From an uncultured Pelagibacteraceae bacterium (GTDB lineage: Bacteria; Pseudomonadota; Alphaproteobacteria; Pelagibacterales; Pelagibacteraceae), in the NCBI GenBank assembly GCA_902619745.1, contig CACNFL010000001.1, positions 1 through 64,000 on the forward strand: 64,000 bases of DNA. The letters are read 5' to 3'. The position numbers were made by a program, and so were the translations under genes. Below are positions 44,437 through 52,647 of the stretch, one piece after another. Every line of letters begins with the position of its first letter. Positions within the stretch are counted from its first letter, which is position 1. The notes below the pieces were generated by a model. That model had not been told where the DNA came from, did not search any database, and saw nothing but the letters and a program-made list of their open reading frames with translations.

Positions 44437-44868
44437 ATGTTCTTAAAATTTTTAGAAAAAATTGGCAGAAAAAAAGTTGTATTAGATAGAGGACCTTCAC
44501 ATCCCAAGTTTAAAGAGGCAAAGCCTTGGATGAATCGTTACTATGTTTTGATGAGGTATCGACCTAAATGGTTTCCATTCAATATATTAATTCATGAGAT
44601 GCTAGCAGATGATCATGGAGAAGGAGTTCATAATCACACTTTTCCTTATATTACTATAATTTTAAGAGGTGGCTATTGGGAAACACTGAGCAATGGCAAG
44701 TTTTGGCGCCCACCAGGGTATATTGGTTTTAGATCAGCGAATAATTTACATCGAGTAGATTTAGAACCAGGAACCAAACCATTAACTTTATTTATCTCAG
44801 GTCCATTTGGGCTAAGGAAAGGACCAAGATCAGAGTATGGTATTGACTTTAAAACTAAAAAAAATTGA
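44437..44868 (+). CDS. Cupin-like protein of unknown function
   Basis: A 143-residue protein with a probable small cupin barrel. Histidines in GVHNHTFPY and NLHRVDLEPG and the segments IILRGGYWETL and WRPPGYIGF fit cupin motifs 1 and 2. I do not recognise a specific family. It lies between bamB and zapE, overlapping the zapE ATG by one base (TGATG). A metal-dependent sensor or enzyme role is possible but not shown. Confidence 0.65.
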   Translation: MFLKFLEKIGRKKVVLDRGPSHPKFKEAKPWMNRYYVLMRYRPKWFPFNILIHEMLADDHGEGVHNHTFPYITIILRGGYWETLSNGKFWRPPGYIGFRSANNLHRVDLEPGTKPLTLFISGPFGLRKGPRSEYGIDFKTKKN

Positions 44869-45923
44869 TGCCAAAAAAAATTGAAAAAGAATTCATATCT
44901 TATTGTGAAAATCAAAATTTAGAAGTTAATCCTAATCAAATCAAAGTTATTAAAAAATTAGAAGATTACTATAATAGTAATTACAAATCATTTTTTTCAA
45001 AATTATTTTCCAAAAAAAAATCTAAAAAAGGATTTTATTTATATGGTGGTGTAGGGGTTGGTAAAACAATGATTTTAAACTTCTTTTATGATCATCTTGA
45101 AGAAAAAAAATTAAAAAAACATTTTAATGAATTTATGTTAGGTTTTCATGATTTTGCCCATGAGCAAAAAGAAAAAAATGAAGAAAATGTAATCAATCAA
45201 TTTGTTCAAAATTTAAAATCAAAAGCTTCATTAGTTTATTTCGATGAGTTCCAAGTAACAAACATTGTTGATGCAATGATTTTAGGAAAACTATTTGAAC
45301 AAATATTTAAAGAAGATATTAAAATTATTCTTACTTCAAACACTAAAATTTCAGAACTTTATAAAGAAGGTCTTCAACGCGAACAATTTGTACCTTTTAT
45401 AAAAATAATGGAAGATCAATCCATCGAGTATGAGTTAAAAATTGAGGATGATTATAGAAAATCTAATGATAATCAAAAACAAAGATATTTTTTTCCACTT
45501 AATCAAGAAACCAATTTTAAGATTAATAAATTTTTTAGAACCATAACAAAGAATAAAAAACAATCTTCAATAACAATTAATGTTAAAGGAAGAGAATTTA
45601 AAATAGAAAACTTTTATGAGGGAATTGTTAGGTGTGATTTTAATCAACTTTGTGATCAAAATTTAGGAGCGGAAGATTATTTAGAAATAGTTAAAAACTG
45701 TAAATTTATGGTAATAGATCAAATACCTCAATTTAATGATGTAAATTCAAATCAACAACAACGTTTTATCACTTTGTTAGATGTAATTTATGATAAAAAT
45801 ATTTCATTAGCAGTTACAGCTGATATAAATTTAGATCAATTTACCTCTTCAAGATTGTTAGAAAAACCATTTAAACGAACCATTAGTCGTTTGTATGAGC
45901 TTACATCGAAGGAGTATAATTAA
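44868..45923 (+). CDS. zapE: ZapE/AFG1-family ATPase
   Basis: A 351-residue AFG1-like ATPase. Walker A is YGGVGVGKT, Walker B region is LVYFDEFQVTNI, and the later VIDQIPQF and SAVTADI-like (LAVTADINL) sensor segments match ZapE, which acts at the division site and in protein quality control. I chose the ATG at 44868, which overlaps the upstream stop (TGATG); an in-frame TTG one codon earlier exists but is unlikely. The next gene starts within its stop codon. Confidence 0.87.
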   Translation: MPKKIEKEFISYCENQNLEVNPNQIKVIKKLEDYYNSNYKSFFSKLFSKKKSKKGFYLYGGVGVGKTMILNFFYDHLEEKKLKKHFNEFMLGFHDFAHEQKEKNEENVINQFVQNLKSKASLVYFDEFQVTNIVDAMILGKLFEQIFKEDIKIILTSNTKISELYKEGLQREQFVPFIKIMEDQSIEYELKIEDDYRKSNDNQKQRYFFPLNQETNFKINKFFRTITKNKKQSSITINVKGREFKIENFYEGIVRCDFNQLCDQNLGAEDYLEIVKNCKFMVIDQIPQFNDVNSNQQQRFITLLDVIYDKNISLAVTADINLDQFTSSRLLEKPFKRTISRLYELTSKEYN

Positions 45924-46342
45924 TGAAACAAGAATTTTATAATCTTCAAATTAAGACTAATGGTCAAAAGTTATATGAATTTACTAATGATACAATTCAA
46001 TGGATTAGTCAAAATACCTTTAAAAATGGTATTCTTAATTTAAGCATTCAGCACACAAGCGCCTCATTAATTGTTCAAGAAAATGCAGATCCAGATGTAC
46101 AAACAGATTTAATAAATTATTTTGATAAATTAGCTCCTATGGATAACAAACTATATATTCATACTACGGAGGGAAAAGATGATATGCCTGCACATATTAA
46201 ATCTGTATTAACAAATAATCAAATTTCTCTAAGTGTGAAAGATAGTGAATTGTTGCTTGGAACTTGGCAGGGCATATATTTATTTGAACACAGATTAGAG
46301 GCTCAAAAAAGAACTATAATTCATCATTTTATTGGAGAATAA
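45923..46342 (+). CDS. yjbQ: YjbQ/UPF0047-family protein
   Basis: A 139-residue protein of the YjbQ family. The motif LSIQHTSASLIVQENADPDVQTDL and the closing LGTWQGIYLFEHR are diagnostic. Members have been reported to show thiamine-phosphate-synthase activity at low level; the physiological role is uncertain. TAATG overlap with zapE suggests co-translation. It converges on the photolyase gene. Confidence 0.88.
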   Translation: MKQEFYNLQIKTNGQKLYEFTNDTIQWISQNTFKNGILNLSIQHTSASLIVQENADPDVQTDLINYFDKLAPMDNKLYIHTTEGKDDMPAHIKSVLTNNQISLSVKDSELLLGTWQGIYLFEHRLEAQKRTIIHHFIGE

Positions 46343-46350
46343 AATTAAAT

Positions 46351-47772
46351 TTATTTTTTCTTTAAAGATTGAAACGCTTCAAGAGCTGCAGCTCTAGCTT
46401 TTTCATGAACAACAATAGGGCCCGGGTAATCTTTGCCAATAATTGTTTTTATAGCTTCTTGATACTTTAATTCCATTTCCCATGGTTTATGAATAAATTT
46501 ATTTGGTACATTTTTAAGTTCAGGAACCCATTTTTTTACATAATTACCTTCTTTATCAAATTTTTCACCCTGAAGTATTGGATTGAATATTCTAAAATAA
46601 GGTGCTGCATCTGCACCACAGCCAGCAACCCATTGCCATTGAGCAACATTATTTGCTTTGTTAAAATCTAGTAGACAATTTCTAAAATGCTTCTCACCTT
46701 CAGTCCAATTAATTCTCAAATGTTTGACTAAAAATGAACCAACAACCATTCTTATTCTATTATGCATCCATCCAGTCTCATACAATTCTCTCATACCTGC
46801 ATCGACAATAGGATAACCGGTCATTCCTTTTTTCCACACTTTTAAGAATTTCTCATTTTTTGCCCAAGGGAATTTATCAAATTCTTTTCTAAAATTTCCT
46901 TTTAAGAATTCAGGGAAATAATTAATTAAACTATGTGAAAACTCTCTCCAACCAAGCTCATTAATATATTTTCTATAACCAATTCCTTTTGATTTAATTT
47001 CAGAACATTTTTTCCAAATACTGCCTACATGAATTTGGCCATGTTTGATGTAAGGAGATAATTTAGAGGTTCCTTCAATAGATGGTATATCTCGAGAAGT
47101 TCCATAATCCTTAATTTTATTTTCAATTAAATTTTTAAGTATTTTTTTTGATTCATTTTCTGAAACTTTCCAATATTTTTCAAATTTATTATACCAATTT
47201 TTTTTTGGTAAAATATCTATTGGTTCAATACACTTTTTAAAATATGTAATCTTTTTAATTTTCTTTTTAACAATATAATTTTTGCTTGGTGGTTGATTTA
47301 AATAAACTTGCTCCGCATTTCTCCAAAAAGGGGTAAACACTTTAAAGGGAGTTCCATCATTTTTTGTTATCTCTTGAAATTCATTTAAAACATTTCCTTT
47401 AAAATATTTATAATTGATTTTATTTTTAATAAATAAGTCACGTATTTTTTTTCCTTTAGCTATTACATCTGGCTCATAAATTTTATTCCAATAAACCGAA
47501 AGCTTATCCTTTTTATTAAATTTAGAAAAAATTTCTAATTCGTCACCTTTTACTATTTCAAGATTAATTTTATAATCTGATAATTCTTTTTTTAAAGTTT
47601 CTAGAGATTTAAAAACCCACCATTTTTGAGCTTCTCTTTTGTTATCAAAATCATTGTTATTATAAATATATAATGCAATTACATTATCATGATATTGTGT
47701 GGCAAAAGATAAAGCAGGATTATTTTCAATTCTAAAATCCTCTCTAATCCAAAAAATACCTATGCTACTCAT
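46351..47772 (-). CDS. phrB: Deoxyribodipyrimidine photolyase
   Basis: A 473-residue class I CPD photolyase. The N-terminal Rossmann domain binds an antenna cofactor (GIFWIREDFRIENNPAL), and the C-terminal FAD domain has the hallmark stretches TGYPIVDAGMREL, GWMHNRIRM and NNVAQWQWVAGCGADAAPYFRIFNP. It repairs UV pyrimidine dimers with blue light, in line with life in sunlit water. It starts only 4 bases downstream of the neighbouring minus-strand lyase gene. Confidence 0.94.
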   Translation of the reverse strand: MSSIGIFWIREDFRIENNPALSFATQYHDNVIALYIYNNNDFDNKREAQKWWVFKSLETLKKELSDYKINLEIVKGDELEIFSKFNKKDKLSVYWNKIYEPDVIAKGKKIRDLFIKNKINYKYFKGNVLNEFQEITKNDGTPFKVFTPFWRNAEQVYLNQPPSKNYIVKKKIKKITYFKKCIEPIDILPKKNWYNKFEKYWKVSENESKKILKNLIENKIKDYGTSRDIPSIEGTSKLSPYIKHGQIHVGSIWKKCSEIKSKGIGYRKYINELGWREFSHSLINYFPEFLKGNFRKEFDKFPWAKNEKFLKVWKKGMTGYPIVDAGMRELYETGWMHNRIRMVVGSFLVKHLRINWTEGEKHFRNCLLDFNKANNVAQWQWVAGCGADAAPYFRIFNPILQGEKFDKEGNYVKKWVPELKNVPNKFIHKPWEMELKYQEAIKTIIGKDYPGPIVVHEKARAAALEAFQSLKKK

Positions 47773-47776
47773 TAGT

Positions 47777-48907
47777 TTAATTTTGGTTAATTAACTTTTG
47801 ATACATTTCTTGATCAGTATCTCCCTCACAACCAAAAACCAAAACATTAGATTTTTCATTTAGATCTAATTTTTCTTTAATTACATGATCTTCACAACTT
47901 GTAATCAGACTGATTACGCCAGGTGCCGAGTTTTCTCCTGCAATTATTTTATCATCACTAAAGCTTGAATTTCCAAGTAGTTTCATAGTTTTTGCAATAT
48001 CATCATCTGGTAAACTAATACAATGTTTAACTGAATTTTTGAGTATTTCCCATGGGACCAATGATACTTCACCACAAGACATACCACCCATTAAGCTTTC
48101 TCTTTTAATATCTATTTTTTCTATTTTTCCAGTTTTAATGCTTTCCATTACACACGCGGCACTATCCGGTTCAACAACTATAATTGATGGAACATAGTTC
48201 AAATATCTTGCAATACCTGCAACCATAGCAGCAGCCATGCCACCAACACCAGCCTGTAAAATGATGTGAGTTATTTTCTCTTCCTGGATTTGATTAGCTA
48301 TTTCTTTCATCATGACTGTATAACCTGCCATTGTATACTTGGGGACAACCATATAATCTTTCCAAGCAACATCCTGAACTATTTGCCAATTATTTTCAGT
48401 AGACTGTTTTATGCATTCCATCAAAGATTTTTCATAATTACCTTTTACTTTTACTACATCTGCCCCAAGTGCGGCCATAGCTTTGCCTCTTGCATCACTT
48501 ACAAATTCACTAATGAATATTTTACAGCTTAGACCTAATCTTTTAGCACCCCAGGCAACTGATCTTCCATGATTGCCAGCAGTAGCTGTTGCTACCACTA
48601 TATCTTTATTTCCTTTGGTTACTTTTTCTACCGCATAAGCTCCACCTAAAGCTTTAAAAGATTTTAAATCAAATCTTTTATTTTCATCTTTATAAAAAAT
48701 TTTTTTTAAATTTAATTCTTTTGAAAGTTTATTTAAAGAAAGCAGGGGAGTAGGATAATAACCTTCCCACTCAGAAATACTCTTATAAGCATCATCAATT
48801 TCTTCTGAGGTTAAAGAATTAAGAATTTCTTTTTTGTTAAATGAGTAATTTTTATTGTCTGTAAATTCCGTGTATTTCCATTGATGACCGTTAGATAATA
48901 TAGTCAT
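47777..48907 (-). CDS. Diaminopropionate ammonia-lyase-like PLP enzyme
   Basis: A 376-residue fold-type II PLP enzyme. The cofactor lysine is K85 (SFKALGGAYA), and the glycine-rich phosphate loop is in QAGVGGMAAAM. The overall layout (YYPTPLLSL, ATAGNHGRSVAWGAKRLG, AGYTVMMKEI, GEVSLVPWEIL) matches diaminopropionate ammonia-lyase/YgeX and not threonine dehydratase. It is last in the run that includes the glutamine-synthetase-like gene (3-base gap). Release of ammonia from an amino acid would suit the nitrogen theme of the cluster. Confidence 0.8.
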   Translation of the reverse strand: MTILSNGHQWKYTEFTDNKNYSFNKKEILNSLTSEEIDDAYKSISEWEGYYPTPLLSLNKLSKELNLKKIFYKDENKRFDLKSFKALGGAYAVEKVTKGNKDIVVATATAGNHGRSVAWGAKRLGLSCKIFISEFVSDARGKAMAALGADVVKVKGNYEKSLMECIKQSTENNWQIVQDVAWKDYMVVPKYTMAGYTVMMKEIANQIQEEKITHIILQAGVGGMAAAMVAGIARYLNYVPSIIVVEPDSAACVMESIKTGKIEKIDIKRESLMGGMSCGEVSLVPWEILKNSVKHCISLPDDDIAKTMKLLGNSSFSDDKIIAGENSAPGVISLITSCEDHVIKEKLDLNEKSNVLVFGCEGDTDQEMYQKLINQN

Positions 48908-48910
48908 GTA

Positions 48911-50236
48911 CTAACAATCTAAAGTATTATCTTTTTCCCACTTTGTAACATCTTTTGTTTTATCAAAACTATCTTTTGATTTGAATTCATTCATCTCTGA
49001 ACTTCTTAACTTTATATAACTTTCAATAACATCTTTGCCAAAAGCATCATTCATATCTTTATTATTTTTTAATAAATTTAATGATTGTGCAAGTTCATCA
49101 GGTAGTTTAGGTAAGTCTGGATATTTAGCGTGGTCTTCATACATATTACAATCCAAAGGTTTACCTGGATCAACTTTATTTTTTAAACCATATAGACCAG
49201 CTGCTAAAACACTTGCTTGCAATAAGTAAGGATTAGCAGAACCATCCATTAATCTTAATTCAAATCTTCCAGGATCAGGGATTCTTATCATGTGTGTTCG
49301 ATTATTACCTGTGTAAGAAATACTACTCGGTGACCATGATGCTCCAGATTTTGTAGGTGGCGCATTTATTCTTCTGTAACTATTGATTGTTGGGTTAAAA
49401 AACGCAGATAAAGATGAAGCATTTTTAATTACTCCACCTAAAAAATTATAGGCCATTTTACTTAAACCAAGTTTATCTTTATTATCTAAGAATTTATTTT
49501 TATTACCCTGCCAAACTGATACGTGAGCATGACAACCATTGCCGGTTAAATTTCCAAATGGCTTAGGCATAAATGTTGCTCTTAATCCGTGCTTTTCAGC
49601 AATTGTTTTTACCATAAACTTAAAAAAGGTATGTCTATCTGCAGTTTTTAGGCAATCTGAATAATCCCAATTCATTTCAAATTGACCGTTAGCATCCTCG
49701 TGATCGTTTTGATAAGGGCCCCATCCCATTTCAATCATACAGTCACAAATTTCCTTAATTAAATCATACCTTCTCATTAATGCAGATTGGTCATAACAAG
49801 GTTTAGACTGAGTATCTCTTAGATCTGCAATTGAGTTTCCGTCAGGTGAAATTAAAAAATATTCACACTCAACGCCCGATTTCATTGTTAAATTTTGTTT
49901 TTTTAATTTTTTTATTTGATTTTTTAACGTCACTCTGGGTGACGCATCTACTGGTTTGCCATTCATCCACAAGTCAGATGCTAACCATCCAACTTCTTTA
50001 TTCCATGGAAGTTGAATTAAACTATCTGGGTCGGGAATTCCAAACATGTCTGAATCAGCAGGTGTCATATCTAACCATGCTGCAAATCCAGCAAAACCAG
50101 CTCCTGCATTTTGCATTTCTTTTATTGCATGAGCAGGTACTAATTTTGATCTTAATACACCAAATAAATCTACAAAACTGATTAAAAAATATTTAATTTT
50201 TTTTTGCTTAGCAATTTGAAATAAATTTTTAGACAC
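48911..50236 (-). CDS. Glutamine-synthetase-family ligase, GlnT/GmaS-like
   Basis: A 441-residue ligase of the type III (GlnT) glutamine synthetase branch. The nucleotide-binding motif is KPFGNLTGNGCHAHVS, the metal/glutamate region NDHEDANGQFEMNWDYSD, and the C-terminal GRFELRLMDGSANPYLL. Gamma-glutamylmethylamide synthetase (GmaS), which joins methylamine to glutamate, belongs to this branch and has about this length. With a split glutamate-synthase-like set nearby, a GmaS role is plausible. Ordinary GlnT or another glutamyl-amide ligase is the alternative. A 49-residue membrane protein gene starts upstream on the same strand. Confidence 0.8.
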   Translation of the reverse strand: MSKNLFQIAKQKKIKYFLISFVDLFGVLRSKLVPAHAIKEMQNAGAGFAGFAAWLDMTPADSDMFGIPDPDSLIQLPWNKEVGWLASDLWMNGKPVDASPRVTLKNQIKKLKKQNLTMKSGVECEYFLISPDGNSIADLRDTQSKPCYDQSALMRRYDLIKEICDCMIEMGWGPYQNDHEDANGQFEMNWDYSDCLKTADRHTFFKFMVKTIAEKHGLRATFMPKPFGNLTGNGCHAHVSVWQGNKNKFLDNKDKLGLSKMAYNFLGGVIKNASSLSAFFNPTINSYRRINAPPTKSGASWSPSSISYTGNNRTHMIRIPDPGRFELRLMDGSANPYLLQASVLAAGLYGLKNKVDPGKPLDCNMYEDHAKYPDLPKLPDELAQSLNLLKNNKDMNDAFGKDVIESYIKLRSSEMNEFKSKDSFDKTKDVTKWEKDNTLDC

Positions 50237-50253
50237 AACCTAAGTTAACATAA

Positions 50254-50403
50254 TTATTTAAAAAAAGATAAAATTGTTTCTTTATAATAAATTAAATTTA
50301 CAACAATAATTACAATTATAGCTAGTATCACACCATACTTAGCTTTAGGAAATGCTACACCTCTCATTTTTGAGGGTCTTAATTCTTCTTTATTATCTTC
50401 CAT
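50254..50403 (-). CDS. Small single-span membrane protein (49 residues)
   Basis: An intact ORF (MEDNKEELRPSKMRGVAFPK...) with a charged N-terminus of about 23 residues, one hydrophobic span (YGVILAIIVIIVVNLIYY) and a short KETILSFFK tail. It lies 17 bases upstream of the GlnT/GmaS-like gene on the same strand, just after the terminator of the amt operon, so it would be the first gene of the next transcript. No family recognised. Its composition and the gap it exactly fills argue that it is real. Confidence 0.6.
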   Translation of the reverse strand: MEDNKEELRPSKMRGVAFPKAKYGVILAIIVIIVVNLIYYKETILSFFK

Positions 50404-50417
50404 AAATTTAGAACATA

Positions 50418-50446
50418 AAAAAGGGCGCTACATTTAAGTAGCGCCC
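50418..50446 (-). terminator. Rho-independent terminator after the amt operon
   Basis: GGGCGCTAC at 50423-50431 pairs perfectly with GTAGCGCCC at 50438-50446 around a 6-base loop. On the minus strand the stem is followed by a run of six T. It ends transcription of amt and the small membrane gene at 50462. Confidence 0.92.
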
Positions 50447-50461
50447 AAATTTTAATTTAAA

Positions 50462-50692
50462 TTACCAGTCGGTAATATTGCTTTTATGGTCATTGGCACC
50501 ATGTCTTTTTCTTGCTAGTCGTGAAAGTTCTTCACTTTCATTTCTCGCAGTCAAAACATGCCATCCAAGCCAGATAACTATACCTAAAATAACCAGTAGA
50601 GTTTCGCTAGATCCAGCTCCAGGATAAATTGCGCCCGCAACCTCTTCAGCAGGTTTATTTAGATGATCTATCCAGTTTGTTACTGTAGCCAT
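50462..50692 (-). CDS. Small membrane protein downstream of amt
   Basis: A 76-residue protein with one transmembrane helix (ETLLVILGIVIWLGWHVLTA, residues about 29-48) and a charged cytoplasmic tail. AAAGGAG precedes its ATG by 5 bases. It lies 11 bases after amt and just before a strong terminator, so the two form a bicistronic unit. No family recognised; an accessory subunit of the transporter is an inference from position. Confidence 0.72.
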   Translation of the reverse strand: MATVTNWIDHLNKPAEEVAGAIYPGAGSSETLLVILGIVIWLGWHVLTARNESEELSRLARKRHGANDHKSNITDW

Positions 50693-50703
50693 ATTTTTCT
50701 CCT

Positions 50704-52104
50704 TTACCTGGTTGCTGATGAAACTGCTTTTTCATCTTCTTTAGCAGACTCCATCATTTCATAGTCTAATCCAGCTATTTCAACTTCACGAGGGATTCTT
50801 AATTTACCCATACCGTTTAGTATCTTAGCCAAGATATAGCCTGGTAACATTCCAAGAACTCCAAACATTATTATCGCTCCTATGAATTGTCCCAGTGGGT
50901 TGATTGATGCGTAAGTCGATCCGTCCCACATAGCTCCAACACTGTAACCAGATGAAGGATAACCATTTAAAACAAATCCACAAATCACAAGACCTACAAA
51001 ACCAGCATAACCATGTACAGCAACTGCTCCAACTGCATCATCGATTTTGAACTTACGTTCAACCCAGTAATGTAGTTTGTATGCAATCACAACACCGATC
51101 ATACCTATGATCATTGCTTGAATTGGATGATATAAATCATTTCCAGCCGAAGCACAGATAACACCTGCTAGTCCACTTGAGTAAGTCCAGAAAGGATCAC
51201 CTTTAGCAATCCAATAACCGGCTAATAAACCTCCTGATAACGACATCAAGAAGTTAAAAGTAATACCACTAAGTGTAGTGGGGGTTACGTAAATGTTCGT
51301 AGCTGTCCAATACGATATACCTTCCATTCCATATTCAGGCCCAAGATCAAATATCGGTATATTACATGCCGCATAGAATCCCCAGAAACCAGTATAAATT
51401 AGAAATAATCCAACTGTAACTAGCCAAGGATTTCTTGGTCCTATATTTCTTGGTTCACCGCTTGATGAGAATTTTCCAATTCTTGGACCTAAAACAACAA
51501 GAACACCTAAAGCAAATCCACCAGCAATAGCGTGAATTACTCCTGATGCATAAGCATCATGATATCCTAAGAGTTTTAACATCCATCCATCAAAGTGCCA
51601 TCCCCAAGCAGCATCAATTGTCCAAAACACAGATCCAATTGCAATTGCTAAAATTCCAAATGCAAAAGTTGTTATTCTTTCAATGATTGCTCCTGAAACA
51701 ATAGAAGCAGCTGTCCATGAGAATAGTAAGAACGCAGCCCAGAATACACCACTTATGTGGTCACCTAAGTTAACCGCCATATATTCTGTATTTGGCATAT
51801 ACCATTTCGCACTAAAAGTACTTTCATCGGTAATCAATGCAGCACTTTCATTCATTATTGAAGGGGCTAGACCCGGTCCTGTTGGGAATGCCCAGTAAAT
51901 CCACCAACCAAAGAAAAACCAAGTTACTGTTACCAAAGGTATTAACATTGTATTTTTCATAAGAGTATGTTGATGGTGTTTGTATCGAGAAGCTCCAACC
52001 TCATACATACAGAACCCGACGTGAATTAAAAACATCAATACTACTGTTATCCAATAGTAAAATTCTGTAAATATGGTTGTTAGAGCGCCTAACTGATCAG
52101 TCAT
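50704..52104 (-). CDS. amt: Amt-family ammonium (or methylamine) transporter
   Basis: A 466-residue membrane protein of the Amt/Mep/Rh family. The twin pore histidines are visible in ASGVIHAIAGG and AVAVHGYAGF, and WGWHFDGWM and CASAGNDLYHPIQAM fit conserved regions. It has an own gap upstream with GGAGAGAG before the ATG and a terminator behind the preceding gene, so it is likely transcribed separately. No GlnK gene adjoins, unlike many bacteria. It differs from standard AmtB in several loops, so methylated ammonium is conceivable as a substrate. Confidence 0.9.
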   Translation of the reverse strand: MTDQLGALTTIFTEFYYWITVVLMFLIHVGFCMYEVGASRYKHHQHTLMKNTMLIPLVTVTWFFFGWWIYWAFPTGPGLAPSIMNESAALITDESTFSAKWYMPNTEYMAVNLGDHISGVFWAAFLLFSWTAASIVSGAIIERITTFAFGILAIAIGSVFWTIDAAWGWHFDGWMLKLLGYHDAYASGVIHAIAGGFALGVLVVLGPRIGKFSSSGEPRNIGPRNPWLVTVGLFLIYTGFWGFYAACNIPIFDLGPEYGMEGISYWTATNIYVTPTTLSGITFNFLMSLSGGLLAGYWIAKGDPFWTYSSGLAGVICASAGNDLYHPIQAMIIGMIGVVIAYKLHYWVERKFKIDDAVGAVAVHGYAGFVGLVICGFVLNGYPSSGYSVGAMWDGSTYASINPLGQFIGAIIMFGVLGMLPGYILAKILNGMGKLRIPREVEIAGLDYEMMESAKEDEKAVSSATR

Positions 52105-52172
52105 ATTCTCTCTCCATATTAGTTTACGGAAGCCTATTAAATTTTACGATTCGATACAAATATAAAAAGACT

Positions 52173-52202
52173 TAAAAACCTAGTATGCGCACTAGGTTTT
52201 TA
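52173..52202 (-). terminator. Rho-independent terminator between the glutamate-synthase-like operon and amt
   Basis: TAAAAACCTAGT at 52173-52184 pairs perfectly with ACTAGGTTTTTA at 52191-52202 around ATGCGC. The T-rich arm on the minus strand serves as the U-tract. It closes the operon ending at 52229. Confidence 0.85.
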
Positions 52203-52228
52203 AAAATTATCAACTTTTAATTGAAATA

Positions 52229-52639
52229 TTAAAATTTTAAATATGCTTTTTTCAAATCAACAAGAGGGTGTTTTGGAGACATTTGAAACTTAACTAAAAG
52301 TTCTCTTGCAATCATATCTCTATCTTGTTGATTATTTGGTAGCTTAATTGATTTTGGAATTGTTACCCAACCGTTAGCATTTCTACAAAATACTGCGGGT
52401 CTATCATCTTCATAGCCCATATGGACATCTTCCAACCAATTTAAATCATCCCACCCCATCGCTTCTATATATTTCTTAAGAAATGGAGTTAGTTTAGAAT
52501 AGTCAGGTAAAAGATTAACGTCGTATCTGTAACCAATAGACTGACCAATCATTTTTTCTCTGGCAGTCTCTTTCTTTTTACCTAACTGACCTTTAATCTC
52601 TTTTGTTTTTACTGCTTTTTTATTTTTTTTCTTTGGCAT
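52229..52639 (-). CDS. Conserved-looking protein of unknown function with basic N-terminus
   Basis: A 136-residue protein. The first 30 residues are rich in lysine (MPKKKNKKAVKTK), followed by a compact region with GYRYDVNLLPDYSKLTPFLKKYIEAMGWDDLNWLEDV. I recognise no family. It starts 8 bases after the FMN-domain gene stop, ends before a terminator, and so belongs to the glutamate-synthase-like operon. Its N-terminus resembles that of the upstream FMN protein, hinting at a shared docking tail. Confidence 0.65.
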   Translation of the reverse strand: MPKKKNKKAVKTKEIKGQLGKKKETAREKMIGQSIGYRYDVNLLPDYSKLTPFLKKYIEAMGWDDLNWLEDVHMGYEDDRPAVFCRNANGWVTIPKSIKLPNNQQDRDMIARELLVKFQMSPKHPLVDLKKAYLKF

Positions 52640-52647
52640 AGTTACCT

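Noticed and set aside
47777-48907. Assignment of the PLP lyase as EutB (ectoine utilisation) to complete the EutA/DoeA pair.
   Set aside because: Length and motifs fit diaminopropionate ammonia-lyase better than the threonine-dehydratase-like EutB, and it lies over 20 kb away.
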